Of a stretch of DNA of 64,000 nucleotides, positions 58,495 through 64,000 are shown piece after piece. Each line of letters begins with the position of its first letter. Within the stretch, counting starts at the first letter, position 1. A program made the position numbers and the translations under genes. The notes under the pieces were generated by a model, which did no database searches, was not told the origin of the DNA, and was given only the letters and a program-made list of their open reading frames with translations. This DNA comes from Delphinapterus leucas. Its lineage: Eukaryota; Chordata; Mammalia; Artiodactyla; Monodontidae. The DNA lies in contig NW_022098021.1 in NCBI RefSeq assembly GCF_002288925.2, positions 6,264,138-6,328,137 on the forward strand, read 5' to 3'.

Positions 58495-59305
58495 TTTGCT
58501 ACTGTCACCTGACAAACTACCACCAACTTATCCACTTAAAACAATACCTGTTTATTTGCTCACACATGGCAGAGCTGAGTTCTCTGCTCAAGGTCTCAAA
58601 GGCTGAAGTCAAGGTGTTGGTTGGGCTGAAATTCTCCCCTCCAGGCTCTGGGGAAGAATCCACTTCCTAGCTCGTACAGCTGTTGGCAGAATTTACTTCC
58701 TTGTGGTTGTAGGACTGAGGTCCCCTTTTCTTTCCAGCTGTCAGGGGGGAACTACCCTCAGCAACCAGAGGCTGCCCACACTCCCTGCTGCTGGTCCCCT
58801 CAACCTGCAAGCTGGGGATGGGGCGTTGAATCCCTCGAGTGCTTTCAATCTCTGACTTGCTCTTCTGCCTCCAGCCAGAGAAAATGCTGTGCTTCTAAAA
58901 GGCTAGTGTGGGGCTTCCCTGGTGGCACAGTGGTTGAGAGTCCACCTGCCGGTGCAGGGGACACGGGTTCGTGCCCCAGCCCGGGAAGATCCCACATGCC
59001 GCAGAGCGGCTGGGCCCGTGAGCCATGGCCGCTGAGCCTGCGCGTCCGGAGCCTGTGCTCCGCAACGGGAGAGGCCACGACAGTGAGAGGCCCGCGTACC
59101 GCAAAAAAAAAAGGCTAGTGTGATTAGGTCAGGCACACCCAGATAACTCCCTTTCCTAATATCCAATGTGCTGTATAATGCAACTTACTCACTGGAGTCA
59201 AATCCCTCAGATTCACCTTCCTCCGGATTATGCAGGGCATGTACACTGGGGAACCGGGCTCTTGGAAGACATTTTAGCATCCAGCTCACACACATATCTT
59301 GATTA
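58495..59305 (-). mobile_element. MLT1-type LTR (ERVL-MaLR), antisense, split by a SINE
   Basis: Inverted MLT1 LTR order: 'acaaactaccaccaacttatccacttaaaacaatacctgtttattt', 'gctgaagtcaaggtgttggttgggctg', 'aggctctggggaagaatcc', then after the SINE 'gtgattaggtcaggcacacccagataactcc'. No internal retroviral genes are present. Ends are approximate. Confidence 0.65.
58911..59108 (+). mobile_element. CHR-2-type SINE nested in MLT1 LTR, sense
   Basis: Full-length plus-strand copy: head 'gggcttccctggtggcacagtgg', 'acgggttcgtgcc', GC-rich body, A tail. The perfect 14-bp duplication aaaaggctagtgtg (58897-58910, 59109-59122) shows a clean insertion. It is the best reference copy in the window for the CHR-2 form. 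Confidence 0.97.
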
Positions 59306-61311
59306 CACTTATGTTTAGAATTTGCCTTTATTTAAAATAAAAATTTTCCTCCTTGGAATAGCCCAGGGTTTCGTTCCTATCTGCTGCCTAACACTTTGCC
59401 AGAAGTCCCCTTAGGGAAGGAGACCTTAGCAGATGTTCCATTTCATTGATATTTTAGGAAACAATTTATTCCACTTCTGCTTAAGCCCCTAGGCAGCAGG
59501 CTGGCCCATTCTTTGCTTTCTGTGCACACAGCCTTAGGTGCCGTGTTCACGGCCTAACACAAAGAAGGTTCCAGTCCCCATTCCCTGTACCTACCTGGCC
59601 CAAAGCTACTGCCACTTAGTTAAGGCGAAGCTTTCTTGGAATTCTGTGCCCTTCAGACACATGTTCTGACCAATGCAGAATTCAGATTCTGCTACTGATT
59701 GAAATGCTTCTGCTTATAAACCTTAATTTATGAATTTTCAGCTCTATGAGTAACATTTATACTTATTTTTTATTTACAAACATTTTTCAACTTTATGAAT
59801 TTCTAACAACGACAAAAACAAGAAGTGAAAGAGAATTCATGAGCCGTCAGTTCCTCAGTTTGTGGGAGAGCAGGCAGGAACAGATGCTGACCATGGCCCA
59901 GTGCAGACATGGGACTCCCTGCTCTTTGGGGTTGCAGGGTGACCCCAGGTGTTCACCCGTGCCTGGTTTGCACCTCACGGTTACCCAGCATAAGACATCG
60001 CCATTGTTGGAGGAATGGAGAAGAAAGCCCTTGGAGAGAGGAGATGCACAAGAGTTGAAACTCACAAGCATGAGCTTGGGATCAGAGATTCCTAAAATCC
60101 AGAAGCCAAGAGACAGGCCTGGCTTCACTGCTTCAGGCTTAGTGTGGAGGATGCTAGCAGCATCCTTGAGAAATTTCCCTAAGGGAAGCGGTCAACTGAA
60201 GCCTTTGCTCACATATCATGAAATCTGAAGCATTTAAAGGGGTTGTAAGGTTCATTTACGAGTCTGTTGACGATAATTTGCAGAAGCCAGTTTGAATAAT
60301 GTTTGCCTGAGTGATTTTATGATAGGTTTTTCAATATTTGTGATTTTATTTTGCATAGATGATGGTTGAACAGCAGGTACCAGTCATACCTTTACCCATA
60401 ACAATGAATGGAAATAGGGATTTCGATTTTGAAATTTATATTGGGAAGGACTTTGAGGAGAAGGATTGTGTCCATAAACTAAGGAAGAGCAAATGGTTTT
60501 CAGAGGCCAGGAGAGGGGAGCCTACCATTTATTTAGTGCTTACTGCATATGAGATGCTCTAGACATGATTTTGTGGTCCCAGCGGTGCTTGCTCCTCTAA
60601 TGTTACAAATGAAGATGCAGGGGAAGAAAAGTTAGTGACTGTCGCAGGGTTGCCATGTTCTCAGTGCTCAGCGCTTACCATGGGCCTCAGCGACCACAGT
60701 GCTCTTTTACTGGAGCCAGAAAGGCACAGCCAAAGCAAAGCAAAGGATTCTCTTTGTTTTGTTTTGATTCATAAGTCCAGTAATTATAATGCTTTAAAAA
60801 CTGTTTATTTCTCTCTATAACCCTAGGATTCTTCCAAGGAATGACGTATTTGCCATTAAACCATGATGACTTAAACTGCTTGAAGAGCTTACCATCTGTT
60901 TTCTACTGAGGCTTTCCCCATACAATTTCAGTTGAAAACAGTTGCTATTTATGTTATTTGGACATTACTACAGCTCCTGGGGGTTCATGGTTTTGGACCA
61001 AGGCTGTCAGAATCAGGAGGATTTCAGTACCTTTTCCCAGTTTCTGATTGAGACAGATGAGGGTGTTACATATGGAAAGCAGGAAAGGTCCATTACTTGA
61101 CAGGCATTAAAGCATTGTTGAATAGTGAAGGCATTTTTGTAGAGCCCTAGTTTAGCTAAAGAAGTAACCAAAAGTTAGCTATCAAGAATTATTAAAGAAT
61201 TAGCTATAAAGCTAACCCAGAAGAATTTTAGATGTTACCAGTCTCGTTTTCCACTAAGACAAGTAAGTACTGTCTTTTCACTAAATCTTTCAGTCTTTCA
61301 TTCAGCTAGAG
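59306..61311. other. Unique non-coding DNA
   Basis: The 160-codon plus-strand frame at 59746-60228 is the second longest SINE- and LINE-free frame, but it has no recognisable domain. A possible MIR scrap lies near 60515-60560 ('catttatttagtgcttactgcatatgagatg'). Nothing else is recognised. Confidence 0.5.
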
Positions 61312-61551
61312 CAGTGGTTCTCACTGGAGCTGGTTTTTGCCCGTAGAGGGCATGTGACAATATCTGGAGACATTTTTTGATTGTCACAACAAATCAGATT
61401 GGGGATGGGCAGGGAAAGAGGGTGCTACCGGCATCCACTGGGTAGAGGCCGCCAGGGATGCTGCTAAACATCCTACAATGCTCAGGGCAGCCTTCACAGC
61501 AAAGACTTATCCAGTCCAAGATGTGGATAGTGCCCTGCTGGAAAACTCTGG
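61312..61551 (+). mobile_element. MER20-type DNA transposon (hAT-Charlie, non-autonomous)
   Basis: Starts 'cagtggttctcactgg' and keeps MER20 words in order: 'gacaatatctggagaca', 'ttgattgtcacaac', 'ggtgctaccggcatccactgggtagaggcc', 'gggatgctgctaaacatcctacaatgc'. It ends near 'ggaaaactctggg'. The length fits the family. MER20 copies have been reported as regulatory elements in placental endometrium, but nothing here shows activity. Confidence 0.9.
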
Positions 61552-61769
61552 GCCAAAGGGAAAAAATAATGAAGTTGTCATTGAGGAACAAAACCAATAC
61601 TATGTTGAAAGAGAGGAAAAAAAAAAAAAAAAAGGAAGATAACTACCCTCTCGGACCCTAAAGGAAAAGGGAGAGTTTTCTAGCTCCCTGGAGGGGAGAG
61701 AAAATTCTTAGAGTTCAAGGGATGAATATTATTTGGATTTACAAGTTGGCGAACCTCCTAAAGCCAATA
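61552..61769. other. Short unique stretch with an A run
   Basis: An A run with few interruptions lies at about 61617-61633. Nothing else is recognised. Confidence 0.5.
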
Positions 61770-61777
61770 GGCTGTTC

Positions 61778-61921
61778 TTTTTTTTTTTTTTTTTTGGTAC
61801 GCGGGCCTCTCACTGCTGTGGCCTCTCCCGTTGTGGAGCACAGGCTCCGGACCTGGGGCACGAACCCGCGTCCCCTGCATCGACAGGCAGACTCTCAACC
61901 ACTGCTCCACCAGGGAAGCCC
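61778..61921 (-). mobile_element. CHR-2-type SINE with large internal deletion
   Basis: Inverted copy in which 'aggctccggac' joins directly to 'ctggggcacgaacccg', removing about 65 bases of GC-rich body found in sister copies. The head and tail are intact. Flanks share ggctgttc (61770-61777, 61922-61929), a short duplication that also recurs near 61941. Confidence 0.93.
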
Positions 61922-61929
61922 GGCTGTTC

Positions 61930-63589
61930 ATTTTTTAACAGGCTGTTCAGTTTCTTCTCCCTTAAAGGTTTCATATTCTCCAGAAACTACTAAGTAGAAA
62001 GGGTTCTTTTTCAGAGGGCAAGAAATCCCGGCTAGAGGTACAATTCTGACTTCTTCTAGCAGCCCCTGAAGGGCTTATAAATATATAGGAAAGAAGGTTA
62101 GGGCTCAGTTGCAACGACCCACTTTTCAACATTTGACTTGGTTTCTCAGGATTTGGACTTGGTTTCCTGCCAGACTGTGGCTTACAGAAGCAGTGTTTGA
62201 TGTGGAGTAACTCATGCATTCCTCGGATGCTTCAAAACAATTAATTAAACAGATCTGTGACACAAATAGCAAACTATATTAGAGCCCCAAATCCAAGCTA
62301 TGGAAGTGGAACACCTAACCTTTCTTATTGCTCTATTAATAAAAGCCAGTAGATAAGCCCTTGATCATTTCTGTAATTTCTTATACCTTATTAATAACTT
62401 CAGCAGAATTTAAATTGAGTTCAGATCAGTTGCTCTTATCTTTTAACAACTCCCATATTAAGCATATAATTAAAATGCTCCAGTTTAACTATTTTCCCCA
62501 AGGTATTAACTACTAAAAGATTCACACAGCGATGAACCAGAGTATTCATGGATGAGGCCTCAAGCTTTTAAGTACTTCAGATAAGGAAAAGGGATTTATT
62601 ACAACTGGTCTAATTGATATAAAAGAGGAATGGTAAGAAGTTGCTTTTAATTACTCAAAAGTCTCTTGAAATACCGTGTTAGCCCTTGGTCTTTTAAGTC
62701 ACTAACCTGCATCAATATTTGACCATGTTCTCTCCTTTGGGAATGTGACTTGGTAAATATTAAAGAGAATTTCTCAAGTCAAAAAGAAGCTTTAAGTCAC
62801 AAATGTCCTGGGCTGGGTGGTGCTGGCTTTTATCTTCCGTGATTACATCTATGGTTTTAAGAGAGATGGTATGATCACCCCTGGCCTTTGCTCTCTTTGT
62901 TAACCAGCTTGGTTTTTCTTATAGTAGCTCTGTTCCCTAGAGGGGAATTAAGAGAAGATGTTATAGAGAAGATGGCATTTAATGATGGCATTTACGTAAG
63001 ACCGGAAGGCCTGCCCACGTTGCAGGATGTCACAGATGGGAGGGAAGGGCACCACTCATACAGGCCCACTCTCCCTTTAACCTTTGTGTTCCTGGACTGT
63101 GAATCTCACCTTACCAGTTCAACTGCACCCATATTCCCCCTGTTTCCTGAGCAGACATAAAAAAAAAAAGAGGACCCTCTTTGCTATGTATTAGAATGAA
63201 TTCCAGGAAGAGATGAGGAAGCTTTTCTGGAGAGTCTGGATGGGGAGGGGTGGGTAGAGAGTAGGGGGACAAAGGTGGGGTTTTTTTGCTAATCCTCTGT
63301 GGTGATTTAATTGTGATCATTGTTAAAAGAAGGAAATTTTGGGAAACTATGCCTAGCCCTGGGGCACTGCGAAAACTGCCTATTGAAGCAGTGGGAACTT
63401 GTGAAGGTAGAGATGGCTGTCAGTGTCGGCGTCCGCGAATCTGCTTCCCTTATTGATCTGGTGGAGTTAGGGATGTCTTGAGGGTATTTCCGTAGGGCTT
63501 GCACGGGACAGGATTTCGTAAAACAAGGTGCCATTAGGAGTCACGTGGGACAGATGCGGCGCTTGACAACATGACAGCTGATGATACGT
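61930..63589. other. Unique non-coding DNA
   Basis: No repeat of note and no exon recognised. Near 62940-63030 the wording resembles an L2 scrap. AT-rich until 62800, then GC-moderate. Confidence 0.5.
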
Positions 63590-63682
63590 GTGATGACAGC
63601 TAACATTTACTGAGTACCAGGCACTTTGCAAAGTGATCTGTATGTATTTTCTCATGTAATTCTCAGGTTGGGAATTCCCTGG

Positions 63683-63693
63683 TGGTCCAATGG
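63683..63693 (+). promoter_or_regulatory. RNA polymerase III A box of SINE
   Basis: The string tggtccaatgg corresponds to the tRNA-Glu A box (tggtctagtgg, two changes), correctly placed near the start of the SINE. Confidence 0.75.
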
Positions 63694-63726
63694 TTAGGGC
63701 TCCGCGCTTCCACTGCAAGGCGTACA

Positions 63727-63737
63727 GGTTCGATCCC
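63727..63737 (+). promoter_or_regulatory. RNA polymerase III B box of SINE
   Basis: The string ggttcgatccc matches the B-box consensus ggttcganncc exactly and lies about 34 bases after the A box, normal tRNA spacing. The SINE may retain an internal promoter. Confidence 0.8.
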
Positions 63738-64000
63738 TAGTTGGGGAACGAAAATCCCGCATGCCGCGTGGCACAGCCAAAACAAAACAAAACGAAAAAC
63801 AACTGAAAAAAGAACATAATTCTCAGGTTAACCTAATGACAGAGGGTAAATAAATAAGCCATTTCATAAAAGAGGCTTAATTAATTAACTCTTTAAAGAG
63901 AATATTACTGGTAGGTTTCACATCAGGTATTGAATTTAGGCAGAGCCTGTGGTGTCTGTGACTCTACTATATGGCACTATAACTATTATTATTCTTAAGA

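Larger units (their letters stand above)
63670..63816 (+). mobile_element. Short tRNA-Glu-derived SINE, well preserved
   Basis: The first 75 bases read like tRNA-Glu: 'tccctggtggtccaatggttagg' then 'aggttcgatccctagttgggga'. A short unrelated part and an A-rich (CAAAA)n tail follow. Perfect 13-bp duplication taattctcaggtt (63657-63669, 63817-63829). This copy best shows the tRNA origin of the SINE group. Confidence 0.95.
63590..63980 (+). mobile_element. MIR SINE, split by a young SINE
   Basis: The first part (63590-63669) is 'gacagctaacatttactgagtaccaggcactttgcaaag' and 'tattttctcatgtaattctcagg'. The second (63817-63980) resumes 'taattctcaggttaacctaatgacagaggg' and runs on to a diverged 3' half. 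The overlap between the halves is the duplication made by the SINE. Confidence 0.8.

Noticed and set aside
59746..60228. 160-codon plus-strand open frame as an exon
   Set aside because: No family resemblance and no convincing codon pattern; starts in very AT-rich sequence.
63670..63750. A functional tRNA-Glu gene
   Set aside because: The tRNA-like head is followed by a SINE body and A-rich tail with target duplications; the tRNA fold is degraded, so this is a SINE.
1..64000. CRISPR arrays, operons, bacterial-type regulatory elements
   Set aside because: The window is mammalian nuclear DNA; repeats are dispersed retrotransposons, not regularly spaced arrays.

Overview
The window is nuclear DNA from a mammal, most likely a cetacean (whale or dolphin). 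The main evidence is 15 copies of tRNA-Glu-derived SINEs. Seven are the GC-rich form typical of the cetacean CHR-2 group, six are a longer CHR-1-like form rich in agttgtggc motifs, and two are short copies. I see no BovB or Bov-A elements, which argues against a ruminant. Hippopotamus is the main alternative. Older layers (MIR, L2, MER5A, MER20, MLT1-type LTRs, several L1M-grade LINE-1 remnants) are those shared by placental mammals.

I found no protein-coding exon, processed pseudogene of a cellular gene, tRNA, rRNA or known small RNA that I can support. Most long open frames are SINE or L1 sequence read through, or chance. The window therefore reads as intergenic or deep intronic DNA, and its annotation is essentially a map of mobile elements plus unique sequence that may hold regulatory elements.

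Layout: 1-12.3 kb is mostly unique, has no SINE and no sizeable LINE, and carries a 60-bp alternating purine-pyrimidine tract at 6.1 kb. 12.3-15.6 kb is a plus-strand old L1 running from its 5' UTR into ORF2, with a CHR-2 SINE nested in it. 15.8-17.2 kb is GC-rich and partly repeat-like. 17.9-22.1 kb holds a MIR split by an L1 end, SINEs and a solo-LTR-like element. 22.1-25.7 kb is antisense L1/HAL1-type sequence with a SINE and a 25-base G run. 25.7-33 kb mixes unique DNA with SINEs and one L1 end. 33-41.5 kb is dominated by antisense L1, including a 3-kb 5'-truncated copy interrupted by a SINE. 41.5-51.4 kb is mixed unique, SINE, MIR, L2 and MER5A, with a repeat-free CpG-retaining stretch near 44.1-44.6 kb. 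51.4-64 kb holds an antisense L1 end, about 1 kb of L2, an MLT1 LTR split by a SINE, MER20 and a MIR split by a SINE.

No novel biological system is evident. The observations most worth checking are the SINE-free first 14.6 kb, the Z-DNA-prone tract, two perfect palindromes (one an exact four-unit heat-shock-element match), the repeat-free conserved-looking stretches, the G25 run, and the strong minus-strand bias of SINEs and L1s. Repeat family names were assigned by recognition of consensus text, not by a database search.
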